This document shows positions 12,207 through 24,059 of a stretch of 64,000 bases of DNA, in pieces. Location of the stretch: contig JAIXMR010000049.1 in NCBI GenBank assembly GCA_025677835.1, positions 62,001-126,000 on the forward strand, written 5' to 3'. The stretch is from Sporodiniella umbellata. Its lineage: Eukaryota; Mucoromycota; Mucoromycetes; Mucorales; Rhizopodaceae. The notes beneath the pieces are model-generated. The model made no database searches, was not told the DNA's origin, and saw nothing but the letters and a program-made list of their open reading frames with translations. The first letter of the stretch is position 1; every line of letters begins with the position of its first letter. The translations under genes were made by a program, and so were the position numbers.

Positions 12207-13337
12207 TTAAACAAAGTTGTTTTCAATCCTCCATCCGATATTTTTTTGAGAATAAAAAGGCACAACAACTTCTGATTCAGAAGAGTTAGCAGAAACAGCG
12301 TAATGTTTAGGGACAATTATGTTCTCTTCTTTCACAAGAGTAACCTTCTTGTCTTGGAAGCCTTGCTTCTGAGAAAGACCATAAAAGCGCTTACCATAGT
12401 GACAGGCAAAGTTTTCAAGTTTGTCAAGACACTCTATTTCTTCAAAAATTTTAGCAAGATAGGGAAGTACCAAAGGAGATGTGAATACACCAGCGCTAGA
12501 GCATGGCCCTTCTTTTGCGCCAATAAGATGGGGAGCAGAGTCTGTACCCAAAAAGAAACGAGGGTGGCCTTCTCTGACAACGTCCCTTAATGCAGCGCGG
12601 TCGTGAGGGAACTTTGCAACAGGTTTACAGAAATGATGGGCTTGTCCGGCCCAATCATCCACAACCAATTGTAAATGATGAACGGTAATACTACAGCCCA
12701 CAGTGTCCCCTAGCTTTTTAACCATATCTACAGCTGCTTTGGATGTGGCATGTTCCAAAACAATTTTAAGCGAAGGGAAGGCGCGATGGATCTTTTCTAG
12801 TTGTGGTAAAAATCTTTCTTCGGCATTCATAATACAAATATCGTTGTTAGGATCACTAGGAATTTCGCCATGTAAATTGAGTACAAGTCCATGCTTTTCC
12901 ATGGCCTCAAATACAGGATAATAGATTTCATAGGATTCAATACCGCTGTCGCTGTTTGTAGTTACACCACGGGGATAGGACTTGACACCAGCAATACCTG
13001 CCTTGGCTGCCTTTTCAACCTCCTCTACTGTCAGCTCAGGCGACAAATACAATGTCATGTAAAAGGTAACGTTGGGGGCAAGAGCTTCTAATTCAGATTT
13101 GTAGGCAAGGGCCTGATCGGTGTTTTTGATGGGTGGTTGCAAGTTGGGCTTTTTATTTTTCAACAATGTTAGCAATCAAGATCGTTTCTTTTTTTCCCTA
13201 CTGTAAAGGATTACCATAACGTAGGCAAGAGAAACGCCTCCCTTTTCGACCGTTGGCGTAACCATACGCATCATATCGCCTTGGCGAAGGTGAACGTGAA
13301 AATCTGAAGCAGAAGGAATAGTGATGGTAGTGGTCAT
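12207..13337 (-). CDS. URA4: Dihydroorotase (pyrimidine biosynthesis)
   Basis: Zinc amidohydrolase that closes carbamoyl-aspartate to dihydroorotate, third step of UMP synthesis. Two exons, 13215-13337 and 12207-13148; the joined reading crosses the intron as SLAYVM then PNLQPP, the expected continuous family sequence. Active-site features in order: DFHVHLRQG (metal histidines), GVKSYPRG (the lysine that is carboxylated), LNLHGE, VLEHATSK, VHHLQL and FLGTDSAPH (catalytic Asp). About 354 aa, the length of monofunctional PyrC-type enzymes such as yeast Ura4, not the domain inside multifunctional CAD. The start codon ATG at 13335-13337 gives MTTTITIPSASDFHVH. It lies 54 bp downstream of the HEAT-repeat gene on the same strand, so the upstream gene's 3' UTR and this promoter must overlap. 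Confidence 0.95.
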
Positions 13338-13391
13338 AGTATAATGTAAGTTAAAAAGAAGAAAAAAGATGTGACACACATCTCTGGCTTT

Positions 13392-15006
13392 TTATTCAAG
13401 TGTCAAGATATTCAAATACCGACGGGTATCGCTATCTAAACTATATTTTTCTGTTTGATATTTCTTTAGGGTACCTTTTATCCTTAAAGAAGAATCTGTA
13501 CTCGTTTCTTCACTGCTAAAGATTAAATATAAAAAGTATATAACAGTTTTTAAAGTGATTTCGGTAGGGAGTCCACTGGATTCATCAGAAAGGTATTTTG
13601 GTGACAATTTTGGAAGCAAGACGTCTAGTAGCATGTCTGTAATAGTACGGGTTTTGGACAAAAGCAAGAGAATTTCCGATACAATAAGCTGCGAGCTATC
13701 TTGAGATCCACTATGCACTAAGACAAGACAATTTACAAGCTTTTGAATCTCGCTTACTATATCGTCTATTGAGGAGTAACTCAGAATCATTTTCAATGCA
13801 TTTAGATTCGTTTCTTTTTTCGATTCAACGAAATCCGTAATCTTTTCAAGAATATCGTCAAGACAGCCTTTAAAGCATATATGAACTAGGTGTTTCAAGC
13901 CTATAATATGTTTTTTTTTTAGAAGTTCCTTTCATATTAATTTTACCCAATTCTTTTGCTTCCGTTTCTTCCTCAGGGATTTTTTCCAAGACTTGTGACT
14001 CATATAGATCTTGTGTACAACTACAAGCTACGTCAGTCAATGCTAAGTTACAAGTCGCTTGGACGTCAGGAAGCTCATCAAATACGCCACAGAGAATGAT
14101 CGGTAGGATGCGTTCACTATACTGATATCTGTCTCTAGGACTCCATTGACAAATCAAATGTCCTAGAGTGATAAAAAGTTGCTGACGAACTAAAGCTGAT
14201 GTATCATATACCAATACAGGAATGATAGGTGCCTGAAATTCGCTAGGCTCAAACAAAAGGCTAATCCCTTTAGCTGACGCCAGCAAGACGCTTTCTATAG
14301 ACTTTATACCCAAAACACGAGTTGCAATATGTTTATGAGTTAGAAGAGTCATGACTAGCCGAACCATACGATCACAAGAGTAATCCACCTCTTTTGGATA
14401 GTATGCTGTGAAAGATAAAATAGCTTTGGCTGCAAGCTTTTGAACTTCAGGAAATGGATCCTTGATAGCCAATTCAATTATATCAAGCCAAAGCTCAGTA
14501 ATAGAAGTGTGTAAACCAAGTAACTCTATGGCTAGCTCTAGCCATATCGCTCGAATCTCTTCAGTCTGTTCGTTTTTCGTATCAATGCGAAACACAAGAG
14601 CTGTTAGCAAGCTATCAACAGTAGTCTTTTCGACTGCTTCCTTCCCGTTGGTTTTTACTAGGCTTTTGTTCGAAAAAGAGATGCTTATTTTTAAATAGCC
14701 AGTGATTGAAAAAAAGTTAAAGAGGTATACCTTTTTAAGATCTGAACAGACTGCTCACGTACAGTTTCAATTTGGCTTTCTGTAGAGTTTACTAGACAAA
14801 GAGTAAACTGCTCTAATGACTCATTGGCCAATGCAGGCTCTTTTATACACGTAAGGTGCTTTTTTACTGTCTCTATCGCACGTCTTTTAGCTGGTCTATC
14901 TTTAGTGCTATTATCGGCTAGTAAGAGGAAACACGGCTTTACTGCCTGAAACTGTGAATATCCATTCAAGATTTTTTGCTTTTTTTACATTAGCTATTTC
15001 TTCCAT
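13392..15006 (-). CDS. HEAT-repeat protein resembling dynein axonemal assembly factor 5 (DNAAF5/HEATR2)
   Basis: Four exons join in frame: 14989-15006 (MEEIAN), 14731-14945, 13947-14683 and 13392-13900, giving about 492 aa. The whole protein is HEAT-like alpha-helical repeats: AIWLELAIELLGL, PFPEVQKLAAKAI, RVLGIKSIESVLLA, and especially ALVRQQLFITLGHLICQ, then RDRYQYSERILPIIL, then DELPDVQATCNLAL. In human DNAAF5 the corresponding run is a V-R...GGWL segment followed by DRYSFFHKLIPLLLSSL and then DEVPEV, so the order and spacing agree. DNAAF5 helps pre-assemble axonemal dynein arms in ciliated cells. Here the protein is shorter (family about 850 aa) and the host is presumably non-flagellate, so the role is unknown. 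A generic HEAT protein is the alternative. Confidence 0.6.
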
Positions 15007-15536
15007 TATGTGGCTTTTGAAAGAGAACTTCATAATCAGGATGTTGTACTTATCCCTTGCTCTAAAGTCCGCTAAGGATGAAAATAAATCGTAGCTGACT
15101 ACAAGGCCTGTTAACAATGAGTAATACATAAGCTTTTACTCAACAAAATTACTGTAGTCATAGATTTTCGTAAATTGTATCAAATGAATATAAAAATTTA
15201 TCAAAAACTACTTGACCCTTTGAACTCTAATAGTGTAAATGAATCTTTTATTAAAAAAATCGATCGCTCCTTTGCTTTTTCTTTACTTGACATCTATAAA
15301 GCCTGTAATACTTGAGCAAAAAGAAAAAAGTTGCCTACAGTATAACTTATCGTATAAAAGGTCTCTAAAAAAAATCCTATAGGTACATCTCCAATACAAC
15401 TCTACTTCGAACTATAGCTTATGAGTACAAAATCACTTGACTAGTTTACAGGGCAGATTATCAAAACAAACTCAGCATATCCAAAGCTTTAGCTCCTCCA
15501 TTTCATAACTCGCAACGCTTTCAACTGGGCCTTTTC
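15007..15536. other. Divergent intergenic region
   Basis: 530 bp between the starts of the HEAT-repeat gene (minus) and the FLVCR-like transporter (plus). No gene or clear motif seen. It presumably holds both promoters. Confidence 0.4.
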
Positions 15537-17165
15537 ATGGTAGACCATTTTAGTGAAGAGCTTGAGCCTTTAGTATCCAGTAATAGAGATCAATGGCGTT
15601 GGTTCATTTTGCTTTCTTTCTCGTTTTTCTCATTCTCAAGCGCTCTGATGTTTGTTATATAAATTGAAAGACCTATCTTCATCTTCATTTTGACATCGCA
15701 TTAGGTGGATCACGTTTGCACCGTGCTTATACATCTTTATACAGTATTACTTTGAGAAAGTTAGCCCTTACTCTACAAACGCCATCAACCTTCTGTCTTC
15801 TATTTACATGCTAGTTTATCCATTTGCTGTTCAGTTTACCTTCAAATATTTTGAAGATCCCTTACCTACTTCCAGAGGAAGTGGCTTAAGACGCGGGATA
15901 CTGATAGGTGCTGTCTTAAATGCCATCGCAGGATGTATAAGGTGGATGGGAGCTATACCTAATACATTTGGCTTTTTTGTTCTTTTCTTTGGGCAGACTG
16001 TTGCTGCGTTGGGTAAAATAAAGTTTCGAAAAATAAAGCAAAATATTCAAACTGTTGTTACTCAGCTCAAGTGTTTATGCTTGCTATTCCTCCTCAGTTG
16101 GCTGTAGCCTGGTTCCCAAAAGATGAAATTAATATGGCAACATCAATTGCGGTATCGGCTAACAACTTAGGTATCGGTGTAGGATGTGCTTTGACACCAC
16201 TTATGGTACATCAGTCAACAAGCGATAAGGACATACCGAACTTACTACTTTTCCAGGTACTTCATGATATAGCTAAAGTCAGTACTAATTGTATGCTCAA
16301 GTTTATAATGTGCCTTTTTGTACTTCTCTTAATTTGGGCAGCGTTTGAGAAACCACCGCCTTATTGGAGACAGTAAGTAATATCAGTCATACTTTTGATT
16401 ATAACTTTTATTTAGTATGATGATTGGTATGAACTCATCTGAGCAATCATTAAAACTTTGGAATCAAAAGGAGTTTATCTATATGCTTGGTGCATATGGC
16501 ATAATTATGGGAGGGCAATGTGCGATTATCACGCTACTAGCGCAAATACTTCTACCACCATTTCAACCTAGGATAGGAGAAAAGCATGTAGGCATTTTAG
16601 GTGCATGTATGTTATTTGGCGGATCATTTGCTAGTATTTGGGTGGGCTACTACTTAGACAAAACATTAAAATATCGAAAATCTTGCACGCTACTCGCGCT
16701 TTTCTCTGCAACAACGTGCCTGGGGTTATCTGTATCCATTGTACTTGAATCTTTGATCGGTGTTGTTGTCACAAGGTAGAAAAAAAAAAAAGCAACAGTA
16801 GTTTTCGAAATTCATTGTTTATAGTATTGGGTTTGGTTTGGCTTCTTATGGTAATGTTTAGATTAGATACTTTTTGTTAACGTTTGATTATAGCAATCGC
16901 GCCAGCAATTTTTCAATTTGCTAGTGAACTATTTTATCCAATCAGCGAGATCATTCCTACAGGGTATTTATTTACTGGAGGGAATGTCGGGGGCGTGGTC
17001 TTGGTAGCCCTGATGGGATGGACAGAATCCAGGGAAATTAAATTCTCAATGCAGTGGCCTATGGCCTGTTTAACTTTGGCGATGTTTGCTAGTGTTTATA
17101 TGATGTACAAAGTAAAAGGAACTCTCAAGCGCACAGCACAGCCAAATGTTCATAATCCCCTTTAA
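15537..17165 (+). CDS. Major facilitator transporter, FLVCR/SLC49-like
   Basis: Integral membrane transporter of about 12 helices. Start at ATG 15537: MVDHFSEELEPLVSSNRDQWRW, then the first helix FILLSFSFFSFSSALM joined over an intron to WITFAPCLYIFI. Other features: LLSSIYMLVYPFAV, GVLNAIAGCIRWMG-like loop (VLNAIAGCIRWMGAIP), a helix ending FFGQTVAALG, then FMLAIPPQLAVAWFPKDEINMATSIA and NNLGIGVGCALTPLMV, which correspond to the A(V/L)WFP...R..A..... G motif of the SLC49 family. The C-terminal half has AYGIIMGGQCAIITLLAQIL and the last helix pair before the stop at 17163-17165. SLC49 members move haem, choline or ethanolamine in animals; the fungal substrate is unknown. Introns near 15654-15704, 16015-16067, 16256-16308, 16373-16415 and 16777-16893. 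Confidence 0.75.
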
Positions 17166-17231
17166 TTAAGATAAACATCAAAAAAATTTCTTATAAATTG
17201 GACAAGAAAATAAAATGAGAACTTACTCTTG

Positions 17232-17486
17232 ATGATTTTTTACATCTTCCCTGTGTTTTTTTTATTAGCAGTAAGTGCTGCTAACATAGACTGTTCCCTA
17301 TACAACACAAGTTTTTGTCAAAAGGCATTGTCAGATACGAAAATAGATGTGGCTCTTAAAATCCGTGATTGTGCAAGACATTATGTAAACGACAAAGCTT
17401 TAAAGGAAGCATGCGTCAAAGTCAGTCGCAGCCCCAGCCTCTTTAAATCTGAATGTGAAAGGCTTGCTAACGAGTGCTCAGCCTAA
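17232..17486 (+). CDS. Small secreted cysteine-rich protein (hypothetical)
   Basis: Single-exon 84-residue ORF. It begins MIFYIFPVFFLLAVSAANID, a clear signal peptide with a likely cleavage after SAA. The mature part of about 65 aa has six cysteines (in DCSLY, SFCQK, RDCAR, EACVK, SECER and NECSA), an even number compatible with three disulfides. No family recognised. Signal peptide plus small size plus paired cysteines is the usual profile of secreted fungal effectors or surface proteins, which is inference only. It sits between the FLVCR-like gene and the 3' end of ATG13, followed by a T13/A9 palindrome at 17493-17514 that may act in 3' end formation. Confidence 0.6.
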   Translation: MIFYIFPVFFLLAVSAANIDCSLYNTSFCQKALSDTKIDVALKIRDCARHYVNDKALKEACVKVSRSPSLFKSECERLANECSA

Positions 17487-17662
17487 CTTTTGTTTTTTTT
17501 TTTTTAAAAAAAAATAAACACATAAAAAACCAGCCTTGGAAGTTGATCCATTGGTTTTATAAAACACCAAGCTATGATACATAACAAAGCCTACGTTTTC
17601 TGTTCTTTTATGTTGTTTCATGACTTTAATGAATATATGGCTATGGTATTACAAGTATAAGC

Positions 17663-20211
17663 TCACCATGCATCAAAAAGGCGAGGCATGGGGTCGTTAG
17701 AAGAATCAGATTTATCTTCTGTGTTTTTGTTTATATGTTCAAGTAAAGGCGGAGAGGTGGGCTTCTTTTCTTTAGTTAAACTTATGGGCTTTTCAGGTAT
17801 TCTAGATTGCGTTCTGCTATAAAATATTTGCTGTTCCGAAGTAGGTGCAGGCGATTCACATCCCAATTCACTCATCTTAAACATCAAAGAGTCGTCGTCA
17901 TCCAATGAGTTGTGGTTCTCTTTACTAGAATGACCTAAATTGTCTTCACTCTCTTTCGTCGTTTTGCTTTTGTCCATAGTATGCAGATCTTGATGTAGAC
18001 TATCTTGAGGGTAGGTTGAGTAAGCTGAAAGATCAGAATCTCTTTCATCATCGTTGATTTTTGCTATCCCAAGTGCATTATTGGCTTGGTTGGGAATCAC
18101 TGAGCGAAATTGAGGATAACTTCGCGGTATATGTACAGGTGAAGTTGACCTTTTTTGAGCTTGTGAAGGCAAAGGTATAGTGGGTTGATAAGATCTTCCT
18201 GCAGAGGATGTAGAAGATACAGGAGAGGTGCCTGTTTCGTTGTTATTGTTAGCCATCATTATACTAGAGGATAAAGATTCGGACAGGGAGGTGTGCGTAT
18301 CCCTCAACGTCTGAAAGTGTGATAAGGCTGCTCTCTTACTAATAAGAGAACCACTCATACTGTTGGCCATATCTGACCCAGATGTATCAGTGGATAAAGG
18401 CGTAGAGCTATTTCGTGGATGGAACAATTTTTGTTCTTGGCTTGGTGTCATCATTCTAACAAAATCTTTTAACTCGTCTTCTTCTTGAGACATAAAGCTA
18501 ATGTCACTAGCACGAGATAGTCGCCTAATACTACTCAAAGAAGGAGAATCAGGTATTCTTCCAGTAGGACTCGATTTGTATTTATCGAAGCTAGATGAAA
18601 ATTCAATTTTACGGCCAAAGGATCCACTATCCAAGCCCTGTCTACTACCTGTGAATGGTGTAGATTGTTTAGAAACAGCCGTTGTAGAAACTAAAAGATT
18701 CAGTTTAGTTTTTTATACGGATGCGTCTCAAGCTAGATTTACAAAGTGACTCAGCTTGAGGAGAAGATGATAAAAAGGGCGATTTAAAAGGCGTCACAGT
18801 AAATGCAGCTGAGGTGCGACGGCTAGAAGATGAGATCGAGCTACTGCTTCTGGGTTTGTTTTGATATATGTCTCTTGGTGCTTTAGAGGAAGAAATAGAC
18901 TCTTTGGATGTAGATTCTTTTGGTGTGGTAGGACGGGCTTTAGAATACTCTTCCTCGTATTTTCTCACTGTAGGTGTGAAGAACTGCTCGTCCATGTCCA
19001 AAAACTTTGCACTAAGGTCCCTTTCTCTATCTTCTACCTTAAAATCACAGTTCCTTCGGTAGGTAACTGAAAGGTTGAATGTACTATTTTTGAGTTTTTT
19101 TTTTAAAAAAAATAACAGAAGGTCAGGCTAGGTACTCAAATATATCCACATTTATAGTATCTTACCCCATCGGTGTAACAATGTCAGAAAAAACATGGTG
19201 GCTCGTCGGTTTACGTGCATCGTTTTCCAAAATATTCGAATCTAGGTTTTATATTCTTGAGTTTTCTTTCCCTTCTCTTTTTCTTCATATATATACACAC
19301 TACCTAAAGGTATTTCAGAGCTATAATGCGCATTTGGATTTGAAGAAAGACGGTACCCAATTGAAAGCGGGTTCGATTCACTTGCTTTTCTTATTTTGCG
19401 ATACAGATCGTATGTTGGCAATAGTCTAACAAAGGAGTGTAGTGATCTAAAAAATATGATAGAGCGCTTGTATAAATTGGGAAGGTCTACATTGTAGCCA
19501 AAAGGTGATCTATAATAAAAAATAGGTTACTCTTTTTCTGCCTAAATATGTCTATATAAGCCCTTGTTCTTTTCATTTTCTCTTTTTACTTTAACGTCAA
19601 CACCCAGGTTTCAATCAGTATATGATCTACTGAATTTACGTCCACACAGCCCCACCTAAGATTGTCGTCTACTGCAGATAGAGTTTGCTTTGCAGATATT
19701 TTTGAAGTATCCAAATATATATCTATAGTCAATGGCATTACTTGCTGGTCTGTTGAAGCAAGACTTCTCCAATACTTCAGTTCCTCCCGTAATAGCGCAA
19801 TATCCTCAGTTCCAATATTAAACTAAACCATCAAAAATCAGTTGTTCTAGCCTTTTTCATTAAACTCTTTTTAAAAAAAAATATAAAAATAAGCTGCTAC
19901 CCAGTTGTTCAGTTTTTTGCTGGAAGATCCATATCCTCTTATACTTGCTCGCTTATTGCTAGACGCAGTTGTTCTTCCTTGAATAATAACCTGAGCTGTT
20001 TTTGTATAAAAGTTCTACTCCAGAACAACAAAAATAAAGAAAGAATTAGCCTTTTCTGTATAGATAAAGTAACTGACAAAAAAATAGCTTCAGTTTTGCC
20101 CTATTTATCTACTTGTATGATTTGTTCGAGCTTAGCATCTCTAGTGGATGTTGAAGATGCCGACGGGTTAGAATCAGCTTGCTGATTTACGTTAATAGAC
20201 GACGAGTGCAT
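17663..20211 (-). CDS. ATG13: Autophagy protein Atg13 (HORMA domain, Atg1 kinase complex)
   Basis: Regulatory subunit of the Atg1/ULK1 complex that starts autophagosome formation and is held off by TORC1 phosphorylation. Seven exons read by eye: 20113-20211, 19901-20014, 19590-19822, 19304-19509, 19166-19241, 18719-19083 and 17663-18690, about 700 aa. HORMA signatures join cleanly across introns: NFYTKTAQVIIQGR, YWRSLASTDQ, MPLTIDIYLDTS, ILIETWVLTLK, LPNLYKRSIIFFRSLHSFVR, LLPTYDLYRKIRKA, NPLSIGYRLSSNP, DIVTPMGTFNLSVTYRRNCD. The long C-terminal tail is Ser/Thr/Pro-rich and disordered and contains DSLMFKMSEL, close to the conserved (D/E)xLLFxMSDM motif of fungal Atg13. Only the last two exons are visible as simple ORFs, so the gene is easy to miss. 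A GTCACGTG site lies about 175 bp upstream of the start. Confidence 0.88.
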
Positions 20212-21583
20212 AATTGGACAATGTTCGCATGTAAAAACAAGTTGATGTGAACTTTTTTTCTAATTTTTTTTTAAAAAAAAAGAAAAAAAAGCTAATATCT
20301 GGTTCTTTTTGCTAGTGATAAGAGAATCCAACACTTTTTTTAAGAGAAAAGTGAGTGGAAATTTATGCTTCAAAGATAATTCAGGTCACGTGTTACAGAT
20401 GGTAATACATCAGAAGCCCAAATGGGACAGTCATTTAAAGAACACGCGCATACGCCAAAAAAAAAAAAAAAAAAAAAAAACGAAAAAAGCCCTATAAAAT
20501 TATATTCAACAAAGTTTTTCTTTTTTTTGTTTGGCAAATTTTTGCTACATATCGCGTCCTTAGACACTATATCCCTTTCTTTAAAAGCAACAAATGCTAT
20601 ATACAAGAGGAGCTCAAATCGAGGGAAAAAAAGTTGGAATGGATCTTGACAACTTTGTAATCCTAAAGAACAAGGTTTGAATGTAAGCGTAGTTTATTCT
20701 TTATTTACATAGTCATACTCAAAAGCTAACAGACCACGACTTTTATCCAGGAAAAACACGCTGGATGCGCCATAACACAGTGTAGTCTGGAGCTTAAAAA
20801 CAGTTTGCACTGTTCCATGAATGTAACTACAAAAAGAAAAACTGATACGGCGCGTTCACTTACGATTGGGTGCTTGTCTTTCTTTTTTAAAACCAATTGG
20901 TTACTTTATTAAGCCCTATTTGGCAATGTCTTAAATGGTAGTCAGATGGCATTTTCTCTAGGTACTTAAGAAAAGTATTTAAAATCGTTGAGTACAAATC
21001 TAGGTTTTCTTCAGTAAATTCAGTTTTGGATTTCTATTGGTTTGAAAGCCAAATACTTGCTCTGATCAGCTACCTATACATTTTAAACAAGCACTGAGTT
21101 GGCTTTAAAAGAGCTACCAAATGGGCTAGAAAAAAAAGCGACCAACAGTGTTAACGAAGACAGTCGTAGTTGTCTTTAGCCTCAGTACATAACAAAAAGT
21201 TTCTTTTATGACATGTACTCGCTTTCCACACCTTTGACGTATAACTATACCTTCTTTTTGGTGAGTAGATTACGAACTGAGAAAAGTTTTTGACAGCTTG
21301 TAATGGAAGCCAAGGATAGACGTACAGCGCATCTTATATCTCTGTTTCACCTTTGTTTAATAGCCGCAAGGTTCTTTGAATTAAGCCAAGATCTCCACTC
21401 TCAGAAACGTGGCATCCAATTGAAAAGCTATCAAAAGTTAAACAAGTGAAGCTCTTGTCAGCTATACTGCTGATATTAGAACAAACAACCCAGAGAGAGG
21501 TGAATAATATTTTGTTTGTAGGGAAGCTGTGAGAGTTTCGGTGTTATTTCAAGTCAAATTGACTGAGGGTAAAAAACATGTAT
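20212..21583. other. Intergenic region upstream of ATG13
   Basis: AT-rich, with a T9/A9 palindrome at 20264-20281 and a long A run near 20459-20480. The apparent Lys-rich and Phe-rich ORFs here are translations of these tracts. No gene supported. Confidence 0.4.
20385..20392. promoter_or_regulatory. GTCACGTG E-box upstream of ATG13
   Basis: Palindromic CACGTG core preceded by GT, 174 bp upstream of the ATG13 start codon. bHLH-type factors bind such sites, and the animal TFEB/CLEAR element has the same core upstream of autophagy genes. A single 8-mer is weak evidence and its use here is speculative. Confidence 0.25.
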
Positions 21584-24059
21584 TTTTTTTTTATGATTAA
21601 GTACAAGGTTTGTGTATTGGGGACATCTGGCACCTACTAGGGATCCTTTCAACACAGATTTCGGCATGTAGTGACATGATAGTTTTTTCTGTGAGTTGTG
21701 TTATCGTCTGACAATTTATAGGAACCTGATGGAGAATAGATTTCCATCGTTCTTGCCATATCTGTAGGATAACACAAGCTACTATCTGTTCAGTGGTTAA
21801 AGAAGACACTAAACTAATCTTAGGACTTCTATATGGGAAATGTGATAGTTTTTTTATTACTATTACGATGTCAAATGCCAAAAAGTCTGGTAATTTTGTC
21901 CAGTTTTCATCTATAAATAGACCAGCTATCAGACCCCATACTGGTTGGATTTTGGGCATGTCAGGAAAAAGAGACATATTGAATCTTGGTCGAGACAACA
22001 GATCGGGCAGAGAGAGGAAGGGGACTTTTTAGGTATTAATTGATGTAGCAAACTGGCGTGAGCTATTTTCCTGTATATCATTTTATTCAAGATGGTTCTT
22101 GCTCTAAGAGGGATTCGAAATTTCCAGAGGAACACGTCTCTGTCCTATTTAATCTAAAAAAAACTTCAAAACACATCAGAATCTATTTCTTTCTACACTT
22201 CTTATAAAGACTAGTATTTTATGTTTATGCATTATACAGTATTTACCTTGGCCAGCAATACTTACCTTTCAGATGTATTACCTCTTCTATTTTAAACAAA
22301 TTCTAAAATAAAAAAACTATCCTAAACCCCAAATTAAGACTAAACTTTTACAGAAATACACGATTTTATTAGTTAGAGACATCTACCAGAAGTTGGTCCA
22401 CGGTAGAGAGGCTATTGGATTACCGCTTTGAACTGAAGGTACCTGTTATGTGGCTTTCAGGTGTTTGTGCAGGATCTTTCTGAATGTATTCGAATGGGGG
22501 AGAGCAAAGTTGTACACTCATTGAGCCCCAGGAATAGCTACCGAACAGCGAAAGATATATAGGCGAAATATCTTGTATATTACTGTCATTCTGGGTAGAC
22601 GAGTATATCAGTTAGCTTGGGGTGAATGAAAGGGATTCCTGTCTAATCAAATTAATGACATTTTTTGTGGTACGAGGAAAAACAGTGATTGCTTCAGCGG
22701 TAAACACCCGGAGGGTCCAGGTTTCGTTCAAGGGATCCCACATCGCGACATGGTTGCCCATCATGCGTTGAAAAGTAGGCTGAAGACAAACTTTTGGGGG
22801 AGGGGGATGGAAATTCACCATTGCAGGACGTAGGGCCCCAACCTCAGGAGTGGTTACCATAAGTTTTAATGGCATGGCGAGAACGGTCCTCGGATTTAGT
22901 GTCAATCTATTTAGAGAGTAATTCGATAGTAAATCTATGGCTGTAAACAGCATCAAGAAACAATACACATATCGTCTTCCGAAATGAGGGGACCGAAAAG
23001 ATTCAAATAAGAGAGCTTGAAGGTCTGACTGAGATGGTTGAGAGTCCAAAGGAACCGACGTGATTTGAAGCAAATGTTGAGCGTATGGTATGCTAGGATA
23101 TCTTCTGATGGGAAATATGCTTATCAGATCAGGAGCATTTTCTTCGTTTAGTAGCATGGGAACCAGCTATCGCCACTGGAGAGCTTGCATTTGTATTCCA
23201 TGATCTAGTACACCTAGGCCACCCTGATTACGTGGGAGGGTCATCGTTTGATAACTGATTTTTGGGAAGGCGTTGTCATTAATAAAACGGCTACCTATTC
23301 CTTGTAACTTCGTCAGTTGTGGTCGGGTTAGAGAAAGAATTCGCAAGACCTGCCATAACTTAGAAAAGATAAGGCAGTTCAAGACTGTTACTCCGTCTCT
23401 GATCGACAGGTGTCTCTGGTTGTATTTGACAGGCTAACGAAATTCTGTTGAATAGCTGATCTACGTATAGATTTTGTTGTGCTACTGAACTATAAACTGG
23501 CTATCCAAGATGAATCAGAGGATCCACTGAGTGTGTGTCATACCAGGTGTTTATGTGCTGTGTTCGAAGAAAACCTTGCCACTGGAGATTTTGGTTTCCG
23601 GATAAAGAGAGAGCTTGGTCTTGGAATAATTAAGTGAAGTATTAGAGACAGAAGTGCATATCCACTGATCTTCTAAGGCGCCAAAAGTCTTATCGATCTT
23701 TGAGAAACACTAATACATCGTCAGCATAAGCTAGAATTTTAACAGGTGGTATTATGTTGATATTGAGCTGTATGTCCTTCGGGAATGAATATCCTTTAAA
23801 TAGCGGGTCGGCTGATATTAGCCTTAGGAACAGATCATATACTACGTTAAAGAAGAGGGGCTAAGAGGGTCTCCCTGCCGCAAGCCAGAAGAGGTGAATA
23901 ACACAAGTACAGAGCTCGTATTTACAATTTGGGTTTCATTTGAAAACAGTCTCAACTATGTAATTTAGTAAAGTGCGCATACTTACAATGAAATCCTTCG
24001 CCGATTTAATGAAAGCTTCAAAGGTAAGACTGTCCTAAACAGCGAAGATTGGCTTCAAC
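21584..24059 (-). mobile_element. Decayed, 5'-truncated non-LTR retrotransposon (LINE, L1-like)
   Basis: Minus-strand reverse transcriptase remnant. From 5' to 3': DSLTFEAFIKSAKDFIV (about 24030-23980), SGLRQGDPLSP (about 23890-23858), and after a frameshift LFNVVYDLFLRLISADPLF, then PPVKILAYADDVLVFL (about 23745-23700), the catalytic YADD box. Further on: RFINDNAFPKISYQT and NQGGLGVLDHGIQMQALQWR (23382-23167), a 180-aa block (23157-22612), then a zf-RVT-like end with PLRARTILNKM, LCPICCLDQDS, FFLTCPKSN and VWGLIAGLFI (22135-21597). It ends with an A10 tail (complement of about 21584-21593). No endonuclease region is seen, so the copy is 5'-truncated near 24,059. Several frameshifts and stops show it is dead. 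No clear target-site duplication was found. Confidence 0.85.

Noticed and set aside
20361..20650. Overlapping Lys-rich and Phe-rich ORFs
   Set aside because: They translate poly-A/poly-T runs and have no domain or start context.
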